The translations under genes and the position numbers were made by a program. Source: an uncultured Collinsella sp. (GTDB lineage Bacteria > Actinomycetota > Coriobacteriia > Coriobacteriales > Coriobacteriaceae). From it: a stretch of DNA of 64,000 nucleotides. Within the stretch, counting starts at the first letter, position 1. Each line of letters begins with the position of its first letter. Below the pieces are notes generated by a model. That model saw only the letters and a list, made by a program, of their open reading frames with translations. It searched no databases and was not told the DNA's origin. The stretch spans positions 1-64,000 of the forward strand of contig UREE01000002.1 in NCBI GenBank assembly GCA_900546825.1, in the 5' to 3' direction. Shown one piece after another: positions 19,856 to 28,734 of this stretch.

Positions 19856-20022
19856 ACCTAACGCCCATCGCAGCATGCTGACATCTATTTAGCAATAAAG
19901 TGCCCGATGCCGACAGATTTTATCCTCCGCCTCAACCCTTTGTTTACCTGCCGCTTCACGACTATTCCACAGTTACCCGTCCATATCATTAAAGAACTGA
20001 ACAATCGTCGTGAGGAATGCAA

Positions 20023-20862
20023 ATGGACCATTCAGTCACACGCCGAAATGCCTGCCGGCTGGCAATCTCGGCAACCGGAGCCGCACTTGCAGCCATGTTG
20101 CTACCAGCCTGCTCAAACGGCAATTCCGGCATGCCTGGCAAGGGCAAGCTGAGTGTAGGCGTCCGCTCGGATATCGTCGGGTTTAGCGAACGTAACCCCA
20201 ACAACGGCAAGTACTACGGATTCGAAATCGACCTCGCCAACGAGCTGGCAAACCGTCTCGGTTATGGAGACTGTTCGTTTATAACCGTAACGCCCGAGAC
20301 GCGCGAAGAAATGCTCTCGTCGGGAAAAGTCGATTGTCTGATTGCTTGCTACTCGATAAGCGACGAACGCAAAAAGCTGTTTGACTTCTCTCCCGCCTAT
20401 TACACCGATTCGGTAATTCTTGTTGTCGAAAACACATCGCTCATTCAATCCTTTTCCCAGCTTGAAGGCGGAACAATTGGCACGGTAGCCGGAACGAACG
20501 CCGCACCTCAACTTGCCGCGAAGTTTTTGGAACTGGGGCTTTCGGACGGCATACCCCGGCAACAGGATGCCGAGAGCGGCAGCATCGACTACGACACATG
20601 GCATCTAAGCCAATACGCGAGCTACGCCGAGCTTTCCCAAGCATTGGAAGCCGGCGACGTCGACGCCATGGCGACGGACGGCGCAATTGCCAAAACCTAT
20701 CTCGATGGCGAGCGCACCGTCCTGCCCGATTTTGGCATCAACCCACAGCGTTATGCCGTCGCAACGAAGAAGGGCTCTGAGCTTTCGCCTAAGATTGCCG
20801 CCGAAGTGCGCTCAATGCTCAAAGACAAAACAGTCGATAAGCTCATCAATAAATGGAACTAA
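20023..20862 (+). CDS. amino-acid-type solute-binding lipoprotein
   Basis: A 279-residue periplasmic-type binding protein (SBP_bac_3 fold) with a signal sequence and lipobox LLPAC near residue 30. Features include GKLSVGVRSDIVGF, YGFEIDLANELANRLG and the late SMLKDKTVDKLINKWN, typical of polar amino-acid ABC receptors. No ABC permease or ATPase lies beside it. Twelve bases downstream begins an MscS channel with two extracellular sensor regions, so the receptor may serve that protein or a distant transporter. The start at 20023 has better spacing to GTGAGGA than the ATG at 20017. Confidence 0.85.
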   Translation: MDHSVTRRNACRLAISATGAALAAMLLPACSNGNSGMPGKGKLSVGVRSDIVGFSERNPNNGKYYGFEIDLANELANRLGYGDCSFITVTPETREEMLSSGKVDCLIACYSISDERKKLFDFSPAYYTDSVILVVENTSLIQSFSQLEGGTIGTVAGTNAAPQLAAKFLELGLSDGIPRQQDAESGSIDYDTWHLSQYASYAELSQALEAGDVDAMATDGAIAKTYLDGERTVLPDFGINPQRYAVATKKGSELSPKIAAEVRSMLKDKTVDKLINKWN

Positions 20863-20874
20863 GGGAGCCTACCC

Positions 20875-23800
20875 ATGTCCAAGCGATTAAAAAAGAAGTC
20901 TGTGGCGCTTGCCGTTGCCGTAACCGTCTGCGCATTGGCGATGGGACTCCTACTCGCCTCGATGCAAACGCGTCTATCGCAAGAGGAATACGCTCTGGAA
21001 TTTGATCGCGTTGCCGCCGAACTCCCCGATCTCGTTAAAACGGCTCGGGCGGAAACGAAAGACAACACCCAAACATTTGATGACCTGTATCGCACGCGCG
21101 CCGCAAGCATCGCATTTATGGCGGCTAACGATGCCGGTTACGAAGCGACCGATGTCAAAATGGCCGAACTCAAGGACCTGCTCAAGGTCGATAACGTTCT
21201 CGTCGCCCGACGCGACGGCTCTATCATCGCCAAGGCAGCTGACACCAAAGCCGATTTTAGCCGCGCCCGCTTCAACCAGCTACGTCAGTGCTTCGAGACC
21301 GGCAAGCCCTCCGATCCGGTTGAGGTCGATCTTCCCGATCAAGACTGGCTCATGCGATACTATGCCGCCAAAATCGATGACGACACCATGGCCATCGTAG
21401 AACAAAATCCCCAAGAGCTGCACGCCCTTGTCAAGGACACCGGATCGACCGAGAGCATGCTCAAGAACATCTCACTCGGCAGCCACGGATTTGTCCTCGC
21501 CGTATCGGCAAAAACGCATCTGATCACCTACCATCCCGACCAGAACATGATAGGTACCGATGCACTCGACAACGGCATCGATATTAGCGATCTTGAGGAC
21601 GGCAAAACATTCTTCACTTCCGTCAAGAACACAAGCCTGTACTGTCGCGTCAAGTTGGTCGATGACACCTATTACATTCTCGCCATTCCCGAAAGCGACA
21701 CCGCCACCGCACGCAACATCACCGTGGGCGTCATCCTCTTTGCCTTCATCGCAATCGTCGCCGCCGTGGCGCTCTATGACCTGTTTGTCCTTGCGGATGA
21801 CGAGCATAGCGACCAAGGCGATCACGAATACGTCAAGATCGGTCGCAACCTTAGGTTTAACCCCGCCGTGGGCAGGCGCGCAACAGCCTTGTCCGTTGCA
21901 GGACTCGTCTTGCTCCTGGCGGTAACCTTCTATATGCAAACGCTCTTTGCCCTTTCGAGCCAAGCGACGGTCAATCGAGAGCGCGTAGAGCAGATTGATC
22001 AAACGCTCAAAAACAATGCAATGCGCGAGGATGAACTTACGAGGCAATATAGTGACCACTACGCCACTACCTGCCATATTATCGCCTACATCGTTGAGCA
22101 CAATCCAGAGCTCGCTACGCGAGCCGATCTGCACAGCTTGGCAGAAACGCTTGGCGTCGAGTCAATTTACCTCTACGACGGCGACGGCAATATGACGAGC
22201 TCGAGCACGTCACAACGATCCTATAGTCTTTCGACCAAGTACGGCGACTCCTCCTACGAGTTCCGCTCGCTTTTGGGCGGCAAGGATGAGTATATACAGC
22301 CCCTCTCTATCAACAGAACCACTGGCGAGACATATCAGTATATCGGCGTCGCACTCTACGATCAAGATGGCATTGCAGACGGAATCGCTCAGATTGCCGT
22401 GCGCCCTATGCGCTTAGAAGAAATGCTCAAGAGCACCAAGATCGGCGTGGTGCTCGACGGCATCAAGGCGGGCGCCGGAGGCTTCGCCTTTGCAATCGAG
22501 AAAAAAGACGGCACCGTTGCATATCATCCCAACAATCTTCTTATGGGGAAAAAGGCGTCCGAAATAGGACTGGCTGACGAGCACCTTGCAGACGGCTTTA
22601 GCGATTTCATTTACATCGACAACCAGAAACTCTACGCCTCCTGCCTAGAGACTGACGACTATTACGTTTACGTCGCGGCACCCGAAGACTCTTTTATGCA
22701 CCAGCGCGTTCCGCTCACCATCGCAACCGGAATCATCGCCGCCATATGCTTTGTCCTTATCTACCCTCTGCTGACACTCGACACTATAAGAGTCGAAGAA
22801 AAACGTTCGAAGCGCGAAGACGATTTCACGGCAAGACGGCACAACATCACAGTCACGACATCCGACGGCCGTATCAAGCACAGCGAAAGTGCCATTGGCC
22901 GATGGCTCAACATTTCCTTTAAATGGGAAGACAAAACCCCCGAGCAAAAACTCGGCACGGTCCTTAGATGGTTTACCGGTATCGGAGTGTTTATCGTCTT
23001 TTTGGCCGTCTTGTTTAAAGACACTCTATTTGGCCCGCGTTCGGTATTCACCTACATTCTGGGCAATGACTGGCAGCGCGGTCTCAACATATTCGCGCTC
23101 ACCGCTTCAATCATGTACGCCTGTGTGGCGCTCACAGTGTGCGCAATCGCACAGTCGCTTCTTCGCATGTTGTCCAACGTGCTTGGCGCGCGCGGCGAGA
23201 CGATATGCCGACTTCTCTCGAGCCTGACAAAATACGGAACCCTCATCGCCATGCTCTATTGGTGCCTAGGCGTTTTGGGTGTCGACACCGCAACGCTTTT
23301 GGCCTCGGCAGGCATCATTACACTCGCGGTCTCCTTTGGAGCCAAAGACCTCATCACGGATATCTTGTGCGGGCTCTTTATTATCTTTGAAGGCGAGTTC
23401 CGCGTTGGAGACGTCATCTCGGTTGGCGGCAATACCGGCACCGTTATGGAAATTGGCGTGCGAACCACAAAGATCAATGACGGCAACGGCAATGTTCTAC
23501 TGCTACGCAATAGCTCGATTTCGAATGTCACCAATATGACCAAACTTAATTCTTACGCCAGCATGGACATCACCATACCGGTGGGAGAATCTCTACCCTA
23601 TGTCGAAAAGGTGCTTAAAGACGAGCTCAAAAGTGTGCATGACCGCGTTCCCGCCATTATCGAAGGCCCCTTCTACAAGGGCGTGGTCGACCTTAGCAGT
23701 ACCGCTATGACCATTCGCGTTGTCGCCACCTGCAAGGAGACAGACCGCGGCAGCGTCATGCGCTCTTTGCGCCGCGAGGTAAAGCTTATGCTTTCCCGCC

Positions 23801-23958
23801 GCGACATCGCCCCCTATCAACTCGTTTTCGATCATTGCGATGCCGTTGAGTCCGCTCCAAAGGCAGCTACCGCCGAGGAACTCGCCGAAGCGGACGAGTT
23901 TAACGAAGAACAGAAACTCGCCTCGCAAGATCTGGGCAACGAACCCCTCAATCAGTAA
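20875..23958 (+). CDS. MscS-type channel with two Cache-like extracellular sensor regions
   Basis: A 1027-residue membrane protein with an uncommon architecture. TM1 (about 10-30) is followed by an outside region (35-275) resembling a Cache sensor, two helices (about 283-300 and 342-362), and a second outside region (370-610) with the matching GGFAFAIEKKDGTVAYHP motif; the first region has the parallel GSHGFVLAVSAKTHLITYHP. After another helix near 618-640 comes a classic MscS core: pore helices, then SFGAKDLITDILCGLFIIFE near residue 820, FRVGDVISVGG, and the C-terminal beta/alpha domain to about 985. The likely role is an ion channel gated or tuned by an external ligand. The gene follows a solute-binding lipoprotein by 12 bp. 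Confidence 0.85.
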   Translation: MSKRLKKKSVALAVAVTVCALAMGLLLASMQTRLSQEEYALEFDRVAAELPDLVKTARAETKDNTQTFDDLYRTRAASIAFMAANDAGYEATDVKMAELKDLLKVDNVLVARRDGSIIAKAADTKADFSRARFNQLRQCFETGKPSDPVEVDLPDQDWLMRYYAAKIDDDTMAIVEQNPQELHALVKDTGSTESMLKNISLGSHGFVLAVSAKTHLITYHPDQNMIGTDALDNGIDISDLEDGKTFFTSVKNTSLYCRVKLVDDTYYILAIPESDTATARNITVGVILFAFIAIVAAVALYDLFVLADDEHSDQGDHEYVKIGRNLRFNPAVGRRATALSVAGLVLLLAVTFYMQTLFALSSQATVNRERVEQIDQTLKNNAMREDELTRQYSDHYATTCHIIAYIVEHNPELATRADLHSLAETLGVESIYLYDGDGNMTSSSTSQRSYSLSTKYGDSSYEFRSLLGGKDEYIQPLSINRTTGETYQYIGVALYDQDGIADGIAQIAVRPMRLEEMLKSTKIGVVLDGIKAGAGGFAFAIEKKDGTVAYHPNNLLMGKKASEIGLADEHLADGFSDFIYIDNQKLYASCLETDDYYVYVAAPEDSFMHQRVPLTIATGIIAAICFVLIYPLLTLDTIRVEEKRSKREDDFTARRHNITVTTSDGRIKHSESAIGRWLNISFKWEDKTPEQKLGTVLRWFTGIGVFIVFLAVLFKDTLFGPRSVFTYILGNDWQRGLNIFALTASIMYACVALTVCAIAQSLLRMLSNVLGARGETICRLLSSLTKYGTLIAMLYWCLGVLGVDTATLLASAGIITLAVSFGAKDLITDILCGLFIIFEGEFRVGDVISVGGNTGTVMEIGVRTTKINDGNGNVLLLRNSSISNVTNMTKLNSYASMDITIPVGESLPYVEKVLKDELKSVHDRVPAIIEGPFYKGVVDLSSTAMTIRVVATCKETDRGSVMRSLRREVKLMLSRRDIAPYQLVFDHCDAVESAPKAATAEELAEADEFNEEQKLASQDLGNEPLNQ

Positions 23959-24018
23959 TTCATGGCGCCAGGCAATACGTGCACGGTGCCATAACGGCTC
24001 AAGGGAAAGGAACTGAAC

Positions 24019-24417
24019 ATGAGCAACAACCGTAAAGTCCTAAAGGTCATGTCCATCATCTATCTATTGGGAGGTATTTTTAGCATCGCCGCGGGAGCGT
24101 TGGCACTCACTGCGGCTTCGGGCGACGCCAGCGGCGACCTCTCGGTTTACAGCGTTGTCGTCATCGTGATGAGCATCGTCGAAATCATCGCTGCCATATT
24201 GGGCATCCGTGCCTCAAATAACCCCAGCAAGATTGGCATCGTTTGGGTCTGGGCTATCATTTGCCTAGCATGCGCCGTTGTGAGCCTGCTGCTTTCCGAG
24301 CCCTTCTTGGGCGGAGTCGGCACCAGCGCCACCGATGTCACCGCCGTGGTCGTAAGTGCCGTGTACTTCGTTTTCGCCAACCGCGTTAAAAAGGAAAGCC
24401 AGGAGCGCCTGAGCTAG
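24019..24417 (+). CDS. small four-helix membrane protein (paralog of the 25733 gene)
   Basis: A 132-residue hydrophobic protein with about four membrane spans and a short basic tail (ANRVKKESQERLS). Its start, NRKVLKVMSIIYLLGGI, parallels SYTRKTLKVLALIYFVLGI of the protein at 25733, and the hydrophobic pattern matches, so the two are paralogs. Role unknown. The ribosome site AAAGGAA precedes the ATG. A LysR gene on the opposite strand separates the two paralogs. Confidence 0.75.
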   Translation: MSNNRKVLKVMSIIYLLGGIFSIAAGALALTAASGDASGDLSVYSVVVIVMSIVEIIAAILGIRASNNPSKIGIVWVWAIICLACAVVSLLLSEPFLGGVGTSATDVTAVVVSAVYFVFANRVKKESQERLS

Positions 24418-24454
24418 GCATCGGGCTCAACTGTACAAAGCGCCACGCATAAAA

Positions 24455-24496
24455 ACCGCCCTCCGTTTCTCAGACAGACGAGAAACGGAGGGCGGT
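24455..24496 (-). terminator. terminator of the LysR gene at 24602
   Basis: A 16-bp perfect stem with a 10-base loop. On the minus strand it is followed by TTTTT, and it lies about 100 bp past the LysR stop; it could also end the convergent gene at 24019. Confidence 0.75.
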
Positions 24497-24601
24497 CTGC
24501 TATTGATGGCGTTTGCGTTCATTCGATTGCGACACACGGCACAATCGACAGTATGTCGTCAGGCAGCAAAGCCGACAGCGGCGAGCGCATCGACGGATAT
24601 G

Positions 24602-25540
24602 CTAGCGAGCGGCGGACCCGTTGGCGCAACCCACCATGCGAATCAAGTAGTTTTCTACGACGTGATAAGCTTGGGGTTTTTCATCTTTAAGGGAAACTAG
24701 GCACACCGGAACTGTCAGGGCCCCTTTACCCGCAATGGGGACAACCTCAAACCCGCTAGCAATCTGACCGGGAACGGGAAGAATCGCATTTAAGAAAAAG
24801 CCGTGCTCTGCCACCAAAAACGACCCAAATTGAGCGGGGCCATCGATAATGCGCGTCTCACCAAGGACACCGCGGCTTTCGTACTGCCAAAAAATCGAAT
24901 TATTAAAGTTATCAAACGCAGCCGACTGTCCTGCCGGATATGAGCTCAAATCAGCCACAGTCACAAAAGGCCTCTTAGCGAACGGATGGCCGGCGGCGAC
25001 GACAATACCCGTGGGCAGGGTTCCCAGCTGCTCGCAATCATCATTGGTATTGTCATATGTGCCCACCGTAAGCAAGGCGTCGAGGTCACCCTGCTCGAGC
25101 TCCTGCTGAGCGATCCCGGGATGCACGGCACAAAACTTCACGCGCACGCGGGCACCACGCATGATAAGCGCAGACAACCCCTTATATAGCTTATCGTCGT
25201 TATCGAGTGCGGGAACGCACAGGCCAATCGAGAGTTCCGGCATCGCTTGCGCCCCAGAGGCCGACGGGACGGTCAGGTCGCATCCAAACGGATCAAAGTT
25301 TTCAACCTCACGATACGCCTCGACGGCGTTGCGAGCCTTGGCATAAAAGCTACGGGCGGCCCGAGTCGGCTTTACGCCACTATTTCCACGCTCAAAAAAC
25401 TGAACGTTAAACAACTGCTCGAGCTCGCTAATTGACTTGGAAATGGCCTGGACGGTCACGTTGCACTGGTGTGCCGCAGCGGTAAAACTCTTCGTCTCAA
25501 ATACGGCGATAAAATAGCCAACCTGCTTGATATTCACCAT
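24602..25540 (-). CDS. LysR-family transcriptional regulator
   Basis: A 312-residue regulator. The N-terminal winged helix-turn-helix (residues 1-60: GYFIAVFETKSFTAAAHQCNV, then AISKSISELEQLF) is typical, followed by a periplasmic-binding-like effector domain (about 95-300). The inducer cannot be inferred. It is divergent from the small membrane protein gene at 25733 and may regulate it. Ribosome site GAGGTGA lies just upstream of the ATG. Confidence 0.88.
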   Translation of the reverse strand: MVNIKQVGYFIAVFETKSFTAAAHQCNVTVQAISKSISELEQLFNVQFFERGNSGVKPTRAARSFYAKARNAVEAYREVENFDPFGCDLTVPSASGAQAMPELSIGLCVPALDNDDKLYKGLSALIMRGARVRVKFCAVHPGIAQQELEQGDLDALLTVGTYDNTNDDCEQLGTLPTGIVVAAGHPFAKRPFVTVADLSSYPAGQSAAFDNFNNSIFWQYESRGVLGETRIIDGPAQFGSFLVAEHGFFLNAILPVPGQIASGFEVVPIAGKGALTVPVCLVSLKDEKPQAYHVVENYLIRMVGCANGSAAR

Positions 25541-25732
25541 TCACCTCAAATAAATGCACAGTATGATCCAGTTAAGTAAAAACCTAGCACAACGCAAGTG
25601 CCGGCATGTCGCGAACGGAGCGTTCAACTATTGGATGAACGTACGCAGCGCCTTGTTGAATTACAATATGCTTCGCGACATGCGCCATGCATGCGCATCA
25701 AATACGTCATGTCCACTTCGAAAGGACCAGCC

Positions 25733-26134
25733 ATGAGCTACACTCGCAAGACACTCAAAGTCCTTGCCCTCATTTACTTTGTTTTGGGCATCGCCAGCCT
25801 CGTCATCGCCGGCGTCGGCATCGCCAAGGGCAGCCTCGATTCCACGTACGGGTCGAACGCCATGCTCGCCGCGGCCGTACTTGTCATCAAGGGTCTTGTC
25901 GATCTTGCCGCAGGTGTTGCGGGCATCAAGGGCGCCAACAAGCCTTCGCAGGTGGATGGTGCGTTTAAGCTCGGCATCGTCGCCGCAATCGCCACGATTG
26001 CGCAGGCCGTGCTCACGCTTCCCGCGTTTGGCGGCGACGCCATCAACTTTGGCGCCTTTGTCATCGTGGTGTACGACCTGTTCTTTATTCAGCAGGCACA
26101 CGACATTAAGGCCGAGAACAAGGACCGCCTGTAA
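25733..26134 (+). CDS. small four-helix membrane protein
   Basis: A 133-residue protein with four hydrophobic segments (about 10-30, 45-65, 77-98 and 103-122) and a charged C-terminus (AHDIKAENKDRL). It is a paralog of the protein at 24019, and its 3' half is duplicated in decayed form at 19549. The start at 25733 follows AAAGGA; the upstream extension to 25598 lacks a site and is not hydrophobic. A strong terminator at 26173 ends the transcript. Function unknown. Confidence 0.78.
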   Translation: MSYTRKTLKVLALIYFVLGIASLVIAGVGIAKGSLDSTYGSNAMLAAAVLVIKGLVDLAAGVAGIKGANKPSQVDGAFKLGIVAAIATIAQAVLTLPAFGGDAINFGAFVIVVYDLFFIQQAHDIKAENKDRL

Positions 26135-26172
26135 GCGCTCGCTTCTCATAACCTTTGTAGCCAAGCAACTAA

Positions 26173-26208
26173 AAAGGGCCGATCGCGCATCTCCGCGGTC
26201 GGCCCTTT
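26173..26208 (+). terminator. terminator after the 25733 gene
   Basis: A GC-rich stem with AAA/TTT ends. It is the source or sister of the copy at 19708-19743. It lies between convergent genes and can serve both. Confidence 0.75.
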
Positions 26209-26222
26209 ACGTTTGCCCAGAT

Positions 26223-26261
26223 AAAACCTGCCAAAATAAACCTGTCCCTTTTTGGCAGGTT
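26223..26261. repeat. Family C palindrome, copy 2
   Basis: Same palindrome as at 19758, one base past the rlmA stop codon. As with family A, it hugs a gene 3' end. Confidence 0.85.
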
Positions 26262-26262
26262 G

Positions 26263-27078
26263 TTAGCTGTGACGGTACTCGGCAATGATGAAGTCGATAT
26301 CGGTCTGAAGGGTGTCCAGGTTTGCCAGGCGCTCTTTATCGGCAGGGCGCGTGCGGTAGTAGTACGGCGTCATCTGGAACACCGCCTCGATGTCGGCCTG
26401 CGTCTGGAGCGTAATGTTCGCAGATACCCGTTGCGTTCCCACCAACTCGAGCTCGGTCGTCTTCGGCAGCTTCTCATCGTTGAGATATGGCGTGTCGTAG
26501 AGCACCTCCTTGAGCCCAAACAGATGCCGAGCACCCGGCACCACGGTGTAGAGCGAGCCCTCGGGCGCCAGCACGCGGGCAAATTCACGCTCGTTAAAGG
26601 GGGCGAAGAGCTCGGTCACCATATCGAAGGCGCCATCAGCCACGGGGATATCCTTCATGTTGGCCACGAAATAGGTCGCATCGCCGCGCTTGGCAGCCAG
26701 GCGCACCATCTCTTTGCCCAAGTCGAACCCGAAAGCCTCCACGCCCGGCACCGCACCCATGGCGCTCGTGTAGTAGCCCTCGCCGCAGCAAATATCGAGC
26801 AAGGTCACGGGAGCGTCCGCAGACGCCAAACGCCCGGACACCCGCTCGCGCACCAGCTCGACCATCGCATCGCGCAACGGCGCATAGTAACCGCGGTTAA
26901 GAAAGTCACGACGGCTGCGCGCCTGCGACTTGGGATCGCCCATGGAGTCGCCGCTCTTGGACGAGCGCAGCAAATATAGATAGCCCTCGCGCGCACGGTC
27001 AAACCGGTGTCCGCCCGCGCATGCAGCACCGCGCTCGTCGTCCACCAATGGCTTATGGCAAACGGGACACAACAACAT
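26263..27078 (-). CDS. rlmA: 23S rRNA (guanine-745-N1)-methyltransferase-like RlmA
   Basis: A 271-residue methyltransferase. The N-terminal zinc finger (CPVC near residue 4, then C and GH near 20-24) plus FDRAREGYLYLL is characteristic of RlmA. GDSMGDPKSQARSRRDFL follows, then the SAM site DICCGEGYYTSAM. It methylates one guanine of 23S rRNA; RlmA(I) and RlmA(II) (TlrB-like) cannot be separated by eye. Its last 19 codons are duplicated at 19798-19855. Confidence 0.9.
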   Translation of the reverse strand: MLLCPVCHKPLVDDERGAACAGGHRFDRAREGYLYLLRSSKSGDSMGDPKSQARSRRDFLNRGYYAPLRDAMVELVRERVSGRLASADAPVTLLDICCGEGYYTSAMGAVPGVEAFGFDLGKEMVRLAAKRGDATYFVANMKDIPVADGAFDMVTELFAPFNEREFARVLAPEGSLYTVVPGARHLFGLKEVLYDTPYLNDEKLPKTTELELVGTQRVSANITLQTQADIEAVFQMTPYYYRTRPADKERLANLDTLQTDIDFIIAEYRHS

Positions 27079-27133
27079 GGCAACTCCTTAGCGCGGACAA
27101 CACAACGCCCACCATTGTCGCACGCCTTCCCCA

Positions 27134-27206
27134 CCTAGTCATTGGGGACGTTCTTGAATGACTAGTCGTTTAAGAACGTCCCCAACGACCAAATGACTAG
27201 TCTGAA
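27134..27206. repeat. Family B repeat cluster, copy 1
   Basis: Inverted units of the type ACTAGTCATTGGGGACGTTC and its complement, about three half-units in a row. The same unit recurs at 39471-39558 and 50775-50832. It lies between the rlmA start and the MATE gene. Confidence 0.85.
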
Positions 27207-27219
27207 GGAGTGTCCCCAG

Positions 27220-27256
27220 CTGCCGGCAGAAAAGGAACGTCCCTAAGTGCCGGCTG
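27220..27256. repeat. palindrome with GTCCC core (family D)
   Basis: Two facing GCCGGC-type arms (TGCCGGCA and GTGCCGGC) enclose AGGAACGTCCCTAAG. A partial relative (CAGTGCCGGGC) lies near 39561 beside another family B cluster. Confidence 0.6.
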
Positions 27257-27322
27257 GATGCATTAGGAGTATCATCGTCTGCGCAAATATCTAGCGAATC
27301 GCATAGTAGAGATTGAGAGCGT

Positions 27323-28705
27323 ATGACTGATACCGCGTCCAAGCACATTGACATGACCACCGGCTCGCTGTGGCGCAATATTCCCCTGTTCGCCTTTCCC
27401 GTCGCCACCACGAGCATCCTTGAGCAGCTGTCGAACCTCATCGCCACGGTCATCATCGGTAACTTCTCGGGCGACCAGGGAACCCTCGCCATGGCGGCGG
27501 TCGGCTCCAATGTTCCGCTTACCAGTCTTATGATCAACCTGTTTATTGGGCTGTCGCTTGGCTCCAACGTGGTCATCGCCAACGCCATCGGCCGCAACGA
27601 TCAGAACATGGTCAAGCGCGCCGTCCACACCTCGATTCTGATGGCACTCGTGGGCTTTGTCGTCATCGCACTGGGCGAGATCTTTGCCGAGCCCATGCTC
27701 GCCGCGCTCAACGTCCCTGACGAAACCATGCCGCTCGCATCGCTCTACCTGCGCGTCTTTTTGCTCAGCATGCCCTCGATCTTACTCTACAACTTTGAGG
27801 CCGCAATCTTCCGCTCCGTCGGCATCACCCGCATGCCGCTGCAGGCGCTTGCCGTGTCCACCGTCCTCAACATTGGCCTGGACCTCATCTTTGTCCCCGT
27901 GCTCCACTGGGGCGTCGCGGGTGTCGCCATCGCCACCGCCATCGCCTATACCGTCAGCGCAGTCACGCTCTTTATCCGTCTGCTCAAGACCGATTCCGTC
28001 GTCCGCGTCACCCTGCGCGATCTGGCAATCGATCCCGTCGCCCTCAAGCGCATCGTTAAGATCGGCCTGCCCGCCGGCATCCAAAGCGCCGTCTTTGCCG
28101 TCGCTAACATCATCATCCAGTCCGCCATCAACAGCTTGGGCACCGAGGTCATGGCGGCATCCAGCGCTGCCATGAGCCTGGAGTATGTGTGCTACAACCT
28201 GCTCAACAGCTTTAGCCAGGCTTGCACCACCTTTGTGGGACAAAACCACGGTGCCCGCCAGATCGACCGCTGCACCAAAACGCTCAAGGTCTGCCTGGTC
28301 GAAGGCGGTATCGTCGCACTCACCACCATCGTCATCATCGTCGGTCTGGGGCGCGAGATCCTGGCGCTCTTTAACAGCGATCCCAACATCGTCTCGATCG
28401 GCTATATCCGTGTGTGCTCGATCTTCCCGGCATACGCCTTTAGCATGTTCTACGAGAATATGTCCGGCTACCTGCGCGGCTTTGGCATCTCGCTCATGCC
28501 CGCCCTCATCACCATGATCTGTGTCTGCGGCATCCGCTTCTACTGGGTATTCTGCGTGTTCCCGCACTTCCGCACCTTTGCGAACATCATGATGGTCTAC
28601 CCCATCAGCCTGGGCACCACAGCGTTCTTTATGGTCGTGGCGGTATTGCTCTGCCATCCGGCACGCACCTACCGTCTGGCGCAAGCCAAGACCGGGACGC
28701 GCTAG
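27323..28705 (+). CDS. MATE-family efflux transporter
   Basis: A 460-residue multidrug and toxin extrusion protein with about 12 membrane helices. The first helix region, WRNIPLFAFPVATTSILEQL, and the paired repeat architecture are typical of the NorM/DinF-type branch. It probably exports cationic compounds using a sodium or proton gradient; the substrate is unknown. The ATG at 27323 has only a weak purine stretch (TTGAGAG) upstream. It is convergent with a LysR gene 29 bp downstream. Confidence 0.88.
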   Translation: MTDTASKHIDMTTGSLWRNIPLFAFPVATTSILEQLSNLIATVIIGNFSGDQGTLAMAAVGSNVPLTSLMINLFIGLSLGSNVVIANAIGRNDQNMVKRAVHTSILMALVGFVVIALGEIFAEPMLAALNVPDETMPLASLYLRVFLLSMPSILLYNFEAAIFRSVGITRMPLQALAVSTVLNIGLDLIFVPVLHWGVAGVAIATAIAYTVSAVTLFIRLLKTDSVVRVTLRDLAIDPVALKRIVKIGLPAGIQSAVFAVANIIIQSAINSLGTEVMAASSAAMSLEYVCYNLLNSFSQACTTFVGQNHGARQIDRCTKTLKVCLVEGGIVALTTIVIIVGLGREILALFNSDPNIVSIGYIRVCSIFPAYAFSMFYENMSGYLRGFGISLMPALITMICVCGIRFYWVFCVFPHFRTFANIMMVYPISLGTTAFFMVVAVLLCHPARTYRLAQAKTGTR

Positions 28706-28734
28706 ACACATCCAACAAGGTGGCGCATCGGCAA

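Larger units (their letters stand above)
19669..20022. other. intergenic region: remnant of a segmental duplication, then solute-binding-gene leader
   Basis: Positions 19697-19855 align without gaps to 26162-26320. They contain a terminator, a palindrome and an rlmA 3' fragment. The remainder (19856-20022) shows no clear gene or signal apart from the ribosome site of the next gene. Confidence 0.7.

Noticed and set aside
24503..24700. 65-residue plus-strand frame
   Set aside because: Runs into the 3' end of the LysR gene on the other strand and has no supporting signal.
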